From Herbidospora cretacea (lineage in GTDB: Bacteria; Actinomycetota; Actinomycetes; Streptosporangiales; Streptosporangiaceae), in contig NZ_BBXG01000002.1 in the NCBI RefSeq assembly GCF_001570605.1, positions 218,549 to 282,548 on the forward strand: 64,000 nt of DNA. Direction: 5' to 3'. Of this stretch, positions 16,322 through 24,152 are shown piece by piece (the stretch's first letter is position 1; each line of letters begins with the position of its first letter). The translations under genes and the position numbers were made by a program. The notes under the pieces are model-generated. The model made no database searches. It was not told the origin of the DNA and worked only from the letters and a program-made list of their open reading frames with translations.

Positions 16322-18877
16322 GTGAGCGTCGTCGACTTCTCCGGCGGGCCTTCCGAGCCGTCGTTCGAGCGAACCCCGCCCCACAACATCGAGGCCGAGC
16401 AGTCCGTCCTCGGCGGCATGATCCTCTCCAAGGACGCCATCGCCGACGTCGTGGAAGTCCTCCGCTCCGACGACTTCTACCGCCCGGCCCACCAGATCAT
16501 CTACGAGATCATCACCGACCTCTACGGCCGGGGCGAGCCCGCCGACGCCGTCACGGTCTTCAGTGACCTGCAACGCCGCGGCGAGGTCGGCCGCGTGGGC
16601 GGCGGGGCCTACCTCCACACCCTGACCGCCGTCGTCCCCACCGCCGCCAACGCGGGCTACTACGCGAAGATCGTCCGCGAACAGGCCGTGCTCCGCCGCC
16701 TCATCGAGGCCGGCACCCGCATCGTCTCCTACGGCTACGGCGGCCAGAACGAAGAGGTCGACGACCTGGTCGACCGCGCCCAGGCCGAGATCTACAAGGT
16801 CACCGAGCGCCGCACCTCCGAGGACTATCTGCCGCTCTCGGAGATCATGCCCGCCGCCCTCGACGAGATCGAGGCCATCGGCAGCCGGGGCGGCCAGATG
16901 GTCGGCGTCCCCACCGGCTTCCAGGACCTCGACGCCCTCACCAACGGCCTCCACCCCGGCCAGATGATCGTTGTCGCGGCCCGCCCGGCCATCGGCAAGG
17001 CCCTTGCCCTCGACACGCCACTTCCCACCCCGACCGGCTGGACGACCATGGGTGACGTGGCAGTCGGAGACCAGCTCATCGGCGCCGACGGCAAGCCGAC
17101 GACAGTGGTGGCCGCGACCGAGATCCTCGAAGGCAGGCCCTGCTATGAGGTCGAGTTCAGTGATGGCGCGGTGCTCGTGGCCGACGCCCAGCATCAGTGG
17201 CTGACCAGAACTCGATCCGAGCGGCGCAACGGCCTTCCCGGTTCCGTCGTGACGACCGAGCAGATCGCTCAGACGCTCCGTCGTCCCTCTGCCGATCGGC
17301 GCCTCAACCACGCGGTGCCGGTCGCCTCCGGAGTGGTCCTGCCCGAGGCCGATCTGCCGGTGCCGCCTTACACGTTGGGTGTCTGGCTTGGCGACGGGAA
17401 CAGTGCCACGGCGATGTACACGAGCGCGGATCCTGAGATCGCGCAGCACATCGAGGCCGAAGGTCTGCGCGTTGTCAGGGCCGGTGATTCGCTGCGCTAT
17501 CGCATCCAGTTTTGCGAGGCAGAGGCGATCCCAGCCCGGACCTGTGTGGTCTGCGGTGCGTCGTTCGTGCCACGCACATCACAGGTGCGCACCTGCGGTC
17601 AGTCCTGTGGCGGCCGGGCCAGGTTCCTGTCGGCCCCGGTTCCCGCGCCGACCTGTCCCGATTGCGGCCGGCCGTCAACCGGGATGCGCCAGTGTCAGAA
17701 GTGCCGTGACAACCACGGAACCCTGCAGGCGGTGCTGCGCAGCATCGGTGTGCTGAACAACAAACACATTCCGGCGGGCTACCTTCGCGCGTCCGAGGAG
17801 CAGCGGCGGGCCCTGCTGGCCGGGCTGCTCGACACCGACGGTTACGTCAACAAGACGGGGACGGTCGTGCTCGCCCTGACCAACCGTCGGTTGGCGGAGA
17901 ACGCCTGGGAGTTGGTGCTCAGTCTCGGCTACAAGGCCACCTGGACGGAGAAGCCCGTGCCTGGTCGCACCGTCGAGTCGTCGACCAGCTACGCCATCAC
18001 GTTCACGCCGGCTGACCGGGTTTTCCGGCTCGCTAGAAAGGTCGCCCGACAGACTCTTCGCGATCACCCGACGACGCGACTGCGCTACATCACCGATGTC
18101 CGGCCGGTGGCAAGTGTGCCGGTGAGGTGCGTTGAGGTGGACAACGATGCCCACCTTTATCTCGCCGGGCGCACCTGGATCCCGACCCATAACTCGACGC
18201 TAGGGCTAGATTTCGCCCGTTCTGCGGCTATCAAGCATGGAATGACCACTGTGGTCTTCTCGCTGGAAATGTCCAGAAACGAGATCACCATGCGCCTGCT
18301 GTCCGCCGAGGCCAGGGTCGCCCTCCACTCCATGCGCTCCGGCATGATGAACGACGACGACTGGACCCGCATGGCCCGCCGCATGGGCGAGGTCGCGCAG
18401 GCCCCCCTGTTCATCGACGACTCCCCCAACATGTCGATGATGGAGATCCGGGCCAAGTGCCGCCGGTTGAAGCAGCGCAACGACCTCAAGTTCGTGATCG
18501 TCGACTACCTCCAGCTGATGAGCTCCCCGAAGAAGACCGAGAGCCGCCAGCAGGAAGTGTCGGAGCTGTCCCGTGCGCTCAAGCTCCTGGCCAAGGAGCT
18601 GGAGGTCCCCGTCATCGCGATCTCCCAGCTGAACCGTGGCCCGGAACAGCGAACCGACAAACGCCCACAAGTGAGCGATCTACGCGAATCGGGCTCGATC
18701 GAGCAGGACGCCGACATGGTCATCCTGCTCCACCGTGAAGACGCCTACGAGCGCGAGTCCCCGCGGGCCGGTGAGGCCGACCTGATCGTGGCCAAGCACC
18801 GAAACGGCCCCACCGCCACGGTGACCGTCGCCTTCCAGGGCCACTACAGCCGCTTCGTCGACATGGCCGCCCACTAG
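16322..18877 (+). CDS. dnaB: Replicative DNA helicase DnaB with in-frame intein
   Basis: Precursor of 851 residues; removal of the 398-residue intein leaves a 453-residue hexameric helicase of normal size. The N-terminal domain begins FERTPPHNIEAEQSVLGGM. The RecA-like domain has Walker A (ARPAIGK, then ST after splicing), Walker B KFVIVDYLQLMS, and ISQLNRGPEQR followed by DLRESGSIEQDADMV. It unwinds DNA at the fork with DnaG primase. GTG 16322 is preferred because GGGAGG lies five bases upstream; another GTG at 16298 is in frame. The first ~25 codons after the intein use rare triplets (CTA twice, TCT, CGT, ACT) unlike the rest of the gene. Confidence 0.96.
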   Translation: MSVVDFSGGPSEPSFERTPPHNIEAEQSVLGGMILSKDAIADVVEVLRSDDFYRPAHQIIYEIITDLYGRGEPADAVTVFSDLQRRGEVGRVGGGAYLHTLTAVVPTAANAGYYAKIVREQAVLRRLIEAGTRIVSYGYGGQNEEVDDLVDRAQAEIYKVTERRTSEDYLPLSEIMPAALDEIEAIGSRGGQMVGVPTGFQDLDALTNGLHPGQMIVVAARPAIGKALALDTPLPTPTGWTTMGDVAVGDQLIGADGKPTTVVAATEILEGRPCYEVEFSDGAVLVADAQHQWLTRTRSERRNGLPGSVVTTEQIAQTLRRPSADRRLNHAVPVASGVVLPEADLPVPPYTLGVWLGDGNSATAMYTSADPEIAQHIEAEGLRVVRAGDSLRYRIQFCEAEAIPARTCVVCGASFVPRTSQVRTCGQSCGGRARFLSAPVPAPTCPDCGRPSTGMRQCQKCRDNHGTLQAVLRSIGVLNNKHIPAGYLRASEEQRRALLAGLLDTDGYVNKTGTVVLALTNRRLAENAWELVLSLGYKATWTEKPVPGRTVESSTSYAITFTPADRVFRLARKVARQTLRDHPTTRLRYITDVRPVASVPVRCVEVDNDAHLYLAGRTWIPTHNSTLGLDFARSAAIKHGMTTVVFSLEMSRNEITMRLLSAEARVALHSMRSGMMNDDDWTRMARRMGEVAQAPLFIDDSPNMSMMEIRAKCRRLKQRNDLKFVIVDYLQLMSSPKKTESRQQEVSELSRALKLLAKELEVPVIAISQLNRGPEQRTDKRPQVSDLRESGSIEQDADMVILLHREDAYERESPRAGEADLIVAKHRNGPTATVTVAFQGHYSRFVDMAAH
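17000..18193 (+). other. Class 3-type intein with LAGLIDADG homing endonuclease inside DnaB
   Basis: 398 residues inserted after K226 of the helicase, within the Walker A loop. It begins with Ala (ALALDTPLPTPTGWTTM), not Cys or Ser. It has H65 and W67 in block B (ADAQHQW), C377 in block F (VRCVEVDN), T396-H397-N398 at the end and Ser as the +1 residue. W, C and T at these positions are the signature of class 3 inteins, which splice through the block F cysteine. LAGLIDADG motifs are GVWLGDG (D132) and LLAGLLDTDG (D280). Between them lie two four-cysteine sets (182/185/199/203 and 219/222/232/235) that look like zinc ribbons. Confidence 0.92.
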
Positions 18878-18932
18878 TCCAGGTGATCGTTAGGCTTCGG
18901 GCTTTCCGCCGGATCGCCTGGAGAGTCCCCCG

Positions 18933-20321
18933 ATGCGCATGGCGAAGTTCTTCTGGTGGGCGGCCGTTCTGCTGTCGCTGTGGGAATTTCTGGTTCTGCT
19001 GGTCTCCCCCGACAGAGGCTCAGCCAGGGCCACGGTCGTCTGCATGAGCGCCGCCCCTCTGGAATTCGAGCCGCCAGGCTTTCCCGCCGTGGCGGCCGGA
19101 GCGCTGGACCTCTGGTTCACCCTGGCTCAGCCGGTGCTGCTGGGCCTGATCGGATTCTGGGCGATCAGGTCGAAAGGGAAGTGGGGTGTGGCGGCCCTGG
19201 GCCTGGTGGTCGCGGTCCTCCCGGTCGGGCTGAGCGAGGCGGCAGAGTGGCTGGCCCCGGACGAGCCGTTCCTGTGGCGGGAGTGCCTGAACGAGCAACT
19301 CCCCCAGCAGCCCGTCTCGGTTCCGTGGCTGGTGCTGACCTGGGTGAGCTCCCCCGCTGTCATGGTCGTCCTGGCCGGGATCGCGAAGGCGGATGTCCGG
19401 CCGGGGGCGAGGGACCTCGGCCGGGCCGCGGCGGCGTCGGCCGTCGTCGTGGCGGTCTCGCTGGTGCCGGTGCTGCTGGCCTCGCCGCCCGAGAACTCCG
19501 ACGGCACGCCCCGCTACGCCGTGTCGGCAGGCGGTGGGCGGCCCTATGTCGTCGACCTTCAGACGGGGGAGCCGGTGAGCATGCTGCCTGCGGCGAGCCG
19601 GGCCTACGGCGCCTATCTGGAGATCGTCCGCGATGTCGAGCCCGATCGGTTCGTGGCCGCGCTGGCGAGCCGGTCGGGAAACCACTTCCGCCTCTATCGG
19701 CTGACCATGAACCCCGATGGCAGGTTCACGGTCGACGAGCGGCTGACCCCTACCATCAGGGGCTCGGCCAACGGCCTGGCGGTCTCGCCGCAGGGCCGGA
19801 TCGCGTACGGCTACTCGACCGCCGCCGGGAGCTTCGTCGGCACGCTGGAGCGTGAATGGCCGGCCGGCGGGTGGGGCGTCCAATGGCTCGACGAGAGGAC
19901 GCTGGCGCTGCCTGGCGACACCTCGCAGGTGAGCGGGCTGGCCACACTCGACGTCGGCACCGGGGTGGTAGGGAGCGTCCCGGTGCCCGACGCCAGTAAG
20001 GCGCTGCTGGTGCTTCCCGACGGGCGGCAGGTGCGGGCGGTCGGCTGGCCGACCCGGGAGGTCGTGCTGCACGACGGGGTGCGGCTGGTGAAGAAGCTGT
20101 TCACGATCGACTGCGGGCACATCGAGTCGGTGGTGGCCGCGCCGACCGGTCGTCATCTGCTGGTCGGGGTCGACCGGGCGGCCGAGGAGATGGACCGGAG
20201 CCCGATCGCGGGGCTGCCCCCGTGTGGGGGCGACCCGGCCCGGTTGGTGCGGGTCGACGTCGAGTCGGGGGCCGTGACGGTCGTGCCGGGGGAGAACGAG
20301 CCCTACGTCGAGGCCTGGTGA
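18933..20321 (+). CDS. Hypothetical membrane protein with C-terminal beta-propeller-like domain
   Basis: 462 residues. There are about five hydrophobic segments in the first ~180 residues, then an extracytoplasmic part with repeated short beta patterns (GGGRPYVVDLQTGEPV, ANGLAVSPQGRIAYGY, RLVRVDVESGAVTVV) like WD40/YVTN propeller blades. No catalytic motif was recognised. The stop overlaps the convergent phosphodiesterase gene by 19 bp. Function unknown. Confidence 0.65.
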   Translation: MRMAKFFWWAAVLLSLWEFLVLLVSPDRGSARATVVCMSAAPLEFEPPGFPAVAAGALDLWFTLAQPVLLGLIGFWAIRSKGKWGVAALGLVVAVLPVGLSEAAEWLAPDEPFLWRECLNEQLPQQPVSVPWLVLTWVSSPAVMVVLAGIAKADVRPGARDLGRAAAASAVVVAVSLVPVLLASPPENSDGTPRYAVSAGGGRPYVVDLQTGEPVSMLPAASRAYGAYLEIVRDVEPDRFVAALASRSGNHFRLYRLTMNPDGRFTVDERLTPTIRGSANGLAVSPQGRIAYGYSTAAGSFVGTLEREWPAGGWGVQWLDERTLALPGDTSQVSGLATLDVGTGVVGSVPVPDASKALLVLPDGRQVRAVGWPTREVVLHDGVRLVKKLFTIDCGHIESVVAAPTGRHLLVGVDRAAEEMDRSPIAGLPPCGGDPARLVRVDVESGAVTVVPGENEPYVEAW

Positions 20322-21046
20322 GGGACGACCCGATAGTGGGTGGCCAGGTGTTCGCCGTCGAACACGTGGAGGGCGAAGCCCGGCGGCTCGTCCAGAGTGA
20401 CGGGCGGGCGGGCCTCGGTCTCGTAGGGCGTCAGGCTGGTGCTGACCACGCCGGGGCCGAGCAGCAGCGGCAGGCCGGCGAAGGTGGTGGCGCCGGCGGT
20501 GTGGGCGTGCCCGGAGATGACGGCGACCACGTTGGAGTGGCGGCCGAGCACGTCGGCCAGGTCGCCGGGGTTGCGCAGCCCGATGCCGTCCACATAGGGG
20601 ACGTGGATGGTGGACGCCTGGTGGTGCATGCCCACGAACGCCTGTCCCGGCGCTTCGGCGAGGGTCTCGTCGAGCCAGGTCAGCGTCTCGGGGTCGAGCC
20701 GGCCCTCGGCGCGGCCGGGGATGCTCGAATCGGCCAGGACGATGCTGAACGTCCCCACCCGCAGCACCTGGTTCACCGGGGCGTCGCCGTCGGAGTCGAG
20801 CAGGACCTCGCGGAACGGGCCGCGTGAGTCGTGGTTGCCGGGGCAGATCAGCGTCGGGTGGCGGGTCGTGAGGATCTTGCGGGCGATCTCGTATTCGGCC
20901 GGGGATCCGTTGTCGGCGACGTCGCCCGTCACGATCACGGCGTCGACCGTCAGGCCGTCGATGTGGCGCATGACCTGTTCGGCGCGTTCGGTGGCGCGGG
21001 GTCCGCCGTCGATGTGGGTGTCGCTCACCTGGGCCACGACGATCAT
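20303..21046 (-). CDS. Calcineurin-like metallophosphoesterase (CpdA-type 3',5'-cyclic nucleotide phosphodiesterase)
   Basis: 247 residues with all metal motifs in order: QVSDTHIDG, VTGDVADNG, PGNHDSRG, GMHHQ and SGHAHTAG. This is the class III cyclic-nucleotide phosphodiesterase/Icc fold. The actual substrate (cAMP, nucleotides or phospholipid heads) cannot be told. ATG 21046 is chosen because AAGGAG lies five bases upstream; the GTG two codons earlier overlaps that site. It starts 9 bp after the SRPBCC gene, so the two probably form one operon. Confidence 0.85.
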   Translation of the reverse strand: MIVVAQVSDTHIDGGPRATERAEQVMRHIDGLTVDAVIVTGDVADNGSPAEYEIARKILTTRHPTLICPGNHDSRGPFREVLLDSDGDAPVNQVLRVGTFSIVLADSSIPGRAEGRLDPETLTWLDETLAEAPGQAFVGMHHQASTIHVPYVDGIGLRNPGDLADVLGRHSNVVAVISGHAHTAGATTFAGLPLLLGPGVVSTSLTPYETEARPPVTLDEPPGFALHVFDGEHLATHYRVVPHQAST

Positions 21047-21055
21047 CGGCACTCC

Positions 21056-21511
21056 TTAGACGGGGCCTCCCACGCTACCCTTCAGCCTTTCGGCGAGGAT
21101 GCGGGCTCGGGCCAACTGCACCTTGCGGGCCTCGCCGGCGGCGTACCGGATGATCAGGGAGGGCGCCGACAGGGTGAGGGTGTCTTCCATGCGGGTCCCG
21201 GTTCCTTCGGCGCTGAGGTCGAACCTGTACGCCATGCGCACCCCGCCCGGGCTCTTGACGTCTCCCCACACGGCGCTGTCGTCGGTGAAGAGCTCGACCG
21301 CGATGGGGTTGTCCCACTTGACGAACCCGAAGAATTTGAAGCGCTCGGTGGCGGTGTAGCGGACGACTCCGGGGGTGGACCTGTCCACACCTTCGACGGC
21401 GACGACGATCGGAGAGAGGCCGATGTAGTTCTCCGGTGTCGTCAGGTGTTCCAGGACGACCTTGAGATCGGCGTCAATGTGGAACGTGTTCTTCAACACC
21501 TGAACCCGCAC
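21056..21511 (-). CDS. SRPBCC/polyketide-cyclase-like protein
   Basis: 151 residues with the START-like pattern: an N-terminal strand (VLKNTFHIDADLKVVLEHLTTPENY), a SRYRF-type strand centre (GVRMAYRFDLSAEGTGTRMEDTLTL) and a long C-terminal helix (AGEARKVQLARARILAERLKG). Such proteins bind hydrophobic ligands; the ligand here is unknown. GTG start with a CGGAGG site. Confidence 0.7.
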   Translation of the reverse strand: MRVQVLKNTFHIDADLKVVLEHLTTPENYIGLSPIVVAVEGVDRSTPGVVRYTATERFKFFGFVKWDNPIAVELFTDDSAVWGDVKSPGGVRMAYRFDLSAEGTGTRMEDTLTLSAPSLIIRYAAGEARKVQLARARILAERLKGSVGGPV

Positions 21512-21538
21512 GCTGGGCCTCCGGGGTAGAACCTGATC

Positions 21539-22309
21539 TTATCTCGCGAATTCTGCCATCTCTCGGCGAGTGTGATCGTCGGCCGGAAAGAACGATTCGA
21601 TGGCCAACTCGGCGACGGTTACGTCAAGGGGCGTGCCGAAGGTCGCCATGATGCTGAAGAAGCGGAGTTCGCCGTCTCTGTGGCGCAGCCGCAGCGGGAT
21701 GAAGATGTCGCCGGGGCCGGGGAACTCCACCTCGGGTTCGGGCTGGTCGCAGGGGTAGGCGCGGATCTCCTCGTACAGGGAGGTGAGCTCCGGGTCGCCG
21801 GTGAAGGAGATCTGGCGGCGCAGGCGGGCGAGCAGGTGGGCGCGCCATTCGCCGTGGTTGACGATGCGCGGCGCCAGGCCCTCGGGGTGGAGGGAGGCGC
21901 GCAGCACGTTGGCGGTCAGGTCGGGGTCGATGCCGTCGGCGAGCAGGGCGAGGCCGGCGTTGGCGTCGACGAGGTTCCAGCGCTGGTCGACGACGACCGC
22001 GGGGTAGGGCTCGTGGCCGGTGAGGACCTGCCGGATGGCCGCTTGGATGGCGGCCATCCGGGGGGAGCTGAGGGAGGTCTCGCCGTAGACCGGGGCGAAA
22101 CCGGCTGACAGCAGCAGGCGGTTCCGCTCCCGGAGCGGCAGGTCGAGACAGTCGGCGATGCGGAGGACCATCTCCCGGCTGGGGCGGGCCCGGCCGGTCT
22201 CGAGAAAGCTGATGTGCCGGGTGGAGATGTCGGCGGCGACGGACAGGTCGAGCTGGCTCAGGCGGCGGTTCTCCCGCCATCCGCGGAGCAGGGGGCCTAC
22301 TGCGGTCAT
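21539..22309 (-). CDS. XRE-type regulator with MmyB-like ligand-binding domain
   Basis: 256 residues. An N-terminal helix-turn-helix (LLRGWRENRRLSQLDLSVAADISTRHISFLETGRARPS) is followed by the PAS-like MLTR/MmyB ligand-binding region (PAVVVDQRWNLVDANAGLALL, and FFSIMATFGTPLDVTVAELAIESFFPAD). Such regulators in actinomycetes often control an adjacent or divergent oxidoreductase or exporter and bind fatty-acyl ligands. ATG 22309 is chosen because GGAGGTG precedes it; the earlier GTG at 22333 would bury that site. Which genes it controls is unknown. Confidence 0.88.
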   Translation of the reverse strand: MTAVGPLLRGWRENRRLSQLDLSVAADISTRHISFLETGRARPSREMVLRIADCLDLPLRERNRLLLSAGFAPVYGETSLSSPRMAAIQAAIRQVLTGHEPYPAVVVDQRWNLVDANAGLALLADGIDPDLTANVLRASLHPEGLAPRIVNHGEWRAHLLARLRRQISFTGDPELTSLYEEIRAYPCDQPEPEVEFPGPGDIFIPLRLRHRDGELRFFSIMATFGTPLDVTVAELAIESFFPADDHTRREMAEFAR

Positions 22310-22367
22310 CGTCACACCTCCGAACGTAGACACTGGTGGGTCACCCGGGCGATTACCCGCCAGGTAA

Positions 22368-23126
22368 TCACGACCACCGGAAGAACCGGACGGCGGCGAT
22401 CCCGGCGACCAGGCCCCACGCGACCATCACGCCGATGTTCATCCACTCCGCGGTGCCGGTGGCCAGCATGTCGATCAGGGCCGCGCCGAAGGCGCCCGAC
22501 GGGGTGAACTCGGAGATGGTGCGCAGCAGGTCGGGCATCAGGGCGTGGGGCACCCACATGCCGGCGAAGAACAGCGAGGGGAAGAACACCGCCATGCCGA
22601 GGCCCTGGACGATCCGGGAGGTGGAGGCGAGCGCGGCCAGCAGCAGCCCGATGGCGAACGACGACACCATGCCCAGCAGCAGGATCCCGGCGAAGGCGAG
22701 GGGCGTCTTGGGGAAGGGGACGTCGTACACGAGATTGGCCAGGACGAGGATGAGCACGGTGGTCAGCACCGACATGGCGACGTTGAGCGTGAGCTGGACC
22801 CCGAGCACGGTGATCGGGCTGACCGGTGTGGTCGACATCCGCTTCAGGATGCCCCGCTCCCGGTAGGTCACCAGCACCGTCGGCAGCAGCGAGAACGCGC
22901 AGGTCAGGACCGACAGGATGATCATGACTCCGGGGAGGTGGGTGTCGATCGGCCGGAGCCCGCCGAGAGCGGGGTCGGGGACCGTGAAGTCGGGGATCGT
23001 GCCGCCGAGGATCAGCGTCAGGGCGATGGGCAGGCCGACGGCGAAGAAGACGACGGCGGGTTCGCGCAGGTAGAGCTTGGTCTCGACAGCGGTCAGGCGG
23101 CGGACCTGGGGAGTGGTGACGGCCAT
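22368..23126 (-). CDS. ABC-2 type transporter permease
   Basis: 252 residues with six hydrophobic segments of the ABC2_membrane fold. It begins RRLTAVETKLYLREPAVVFFAVGLPIALTLI. Together with the ATPase encoded just upstream (39-bp gap) it forms a drug/lipid-type exporter of the DrrAB or daunorubicin-resistance kind. The transported molecule is unknown. Confidence 0.88.
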   Translation of the reverse strand: MAVTTPQVRRLTAVETKLYLREPAVVFFAVGLPIALTLILGGTIPDFTVPDPALGGLRPIDTHLPGVMIILSVLTCAFSLLPTVLVTYRERGILKRMSTTPVSPITVLGVQLTLNVAMSVLTTVLILVLANLVYDVPFPKTPLAFAGILLLGMVSSFAIGLLLAALASTSRIVQGLGMAVFFPSLFFAGMWVPHALMPDLLRTISEFTPSGAFGAALIDMLATGTAEWMNIGVMVAWGLVAGIAAVRFFRWS

Positions 23127-23165
23127 GTCAGGCAGAGCTCCTTGGGTGGTGGGGGTGGGGGCAGG

Positions 23166-24020
23166 TCATTCGCCGGTGAGGGCGAGGAAGGCGTCGTCCA
23201 TCGAGCTGGTCTCGGTCTTGAGGTTGGAGATCGCCGAGTCGGGCAGGGCCGTGACGATCGCCCGCAGCACGTTCTGGTCTCCGGTCACGGTCACGTGTCC
23301 GGCCTCGACGGCCACCGAATGCACCTCGGGCAGCGACCTGAGGCTGTCCACCGGCACCGTCGACCGGAAGGTGATGCGCTGCACGCCGCCGGTCCGCGAG
23401 ATCAGACCGGCCGGGGTGTCGACGGCCAGGACGGCGCCTCCGGCGATGACCGCGACCCGGTCGCAGAGCCGTTCGACCTCTTCCATGAAGTGGCTGACCA
23501 GCAGCACGGTCACGCCGCGGTCCCGGACCCGGCTGATCAGCTCCCACGTCTCGCGCCGGGCCTGCGGGTCGAGGCCGGTCGTGAGCTCGTCCAGGATCGC
23601 GATTCTGGGGTTCCCGACCAGGGCCAGCGCGATCGACAGGCGCTGCCGCTGGCCGCCCGACAGTTTGGCGAAGCCGACCTTGGGGTCGAGCCCGACCTCG
23701 TCGAGCAGCTCGGTCACCGAGGCGGGGTTGGCGTAGAAGGAGGCGTACAGGTCGAGGGCCTCGCCGACGCGGAGCTTGTCGGGCATGATGCTCTCCTGGA
23801 GCTGCACCCCCACCTGCTGCTTGATGTCGGCGTCGACGCGGATGGTGCCGCCGTCGGGCTTGCGCAGGCCCGCCACACACTCGACGGTCGTGGTCTTGCC
23901 GGCGCCGTTGCGGCCGACGATCCCGTAGATCTCGCCCTCTTCCACGGAGAACGAGACATCCCTGACGGCGACCTTGTCGCCGTACTGCTTCCGCAGGTTC
24001 TGCACCGTGATGATTGCCAT
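23166..24020 (-). CDS. ABC transporter ATP-binding protein (DrrA-like)
   Basis: 284 residues. Walker A is GRNGAGKTTT, the signature is LSGGQRQRLSIALAL, Walker B is IAILDELTTGLDP and the switch is LLVSHFMEE. The ATP domain occupies residues 1-215 and the C-terminal extension is like DrrA. ATG 24020 begins MAIITVQNLRKQYG, where the family starts; upstream frame is not homologous. It reads divergently from a NarL-type two-component pair, which may control it, as is common for such exporter/kinase sets. Confidence 0.93.
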   Translation of the reverse strand: MAIITVQNLRKQYGDKVAVRDVSFSVEEGEIYGIVGRNGAGKTTTVECVAGLRKPDGGTIRVDADIKQQVGVQLQESIMPDKLRVGEALDLYASFYANPASVTELLDEVGLDPKVGFAKLSGGQRQRLSIALALVGNPRIAILDELTTGLDPQARRETWELISRVRDRGVTVLLVSHFMEEVERLCDRVAVIAGGAVLAVDTPAGLISRTGGVQRITFRSTVPVDSLRSLPEVHSVAVEAGHVTVTGDQNVLRAIVTALPDSAISNLKTETSSMDDAFLALTGE

Positions 24021-24152
24021 GCCGAGAACGTTAGAAATTCGCGAGCTCGGAGGTAATGCGTCTGGTAACCCGGCCGGGGTGGAGGAAACCCCACCCCCCT
24101 CGGGCGGCTTCACCCACTCCCGCCGGGGCTGGGACGCGGTCACACTGATCGC

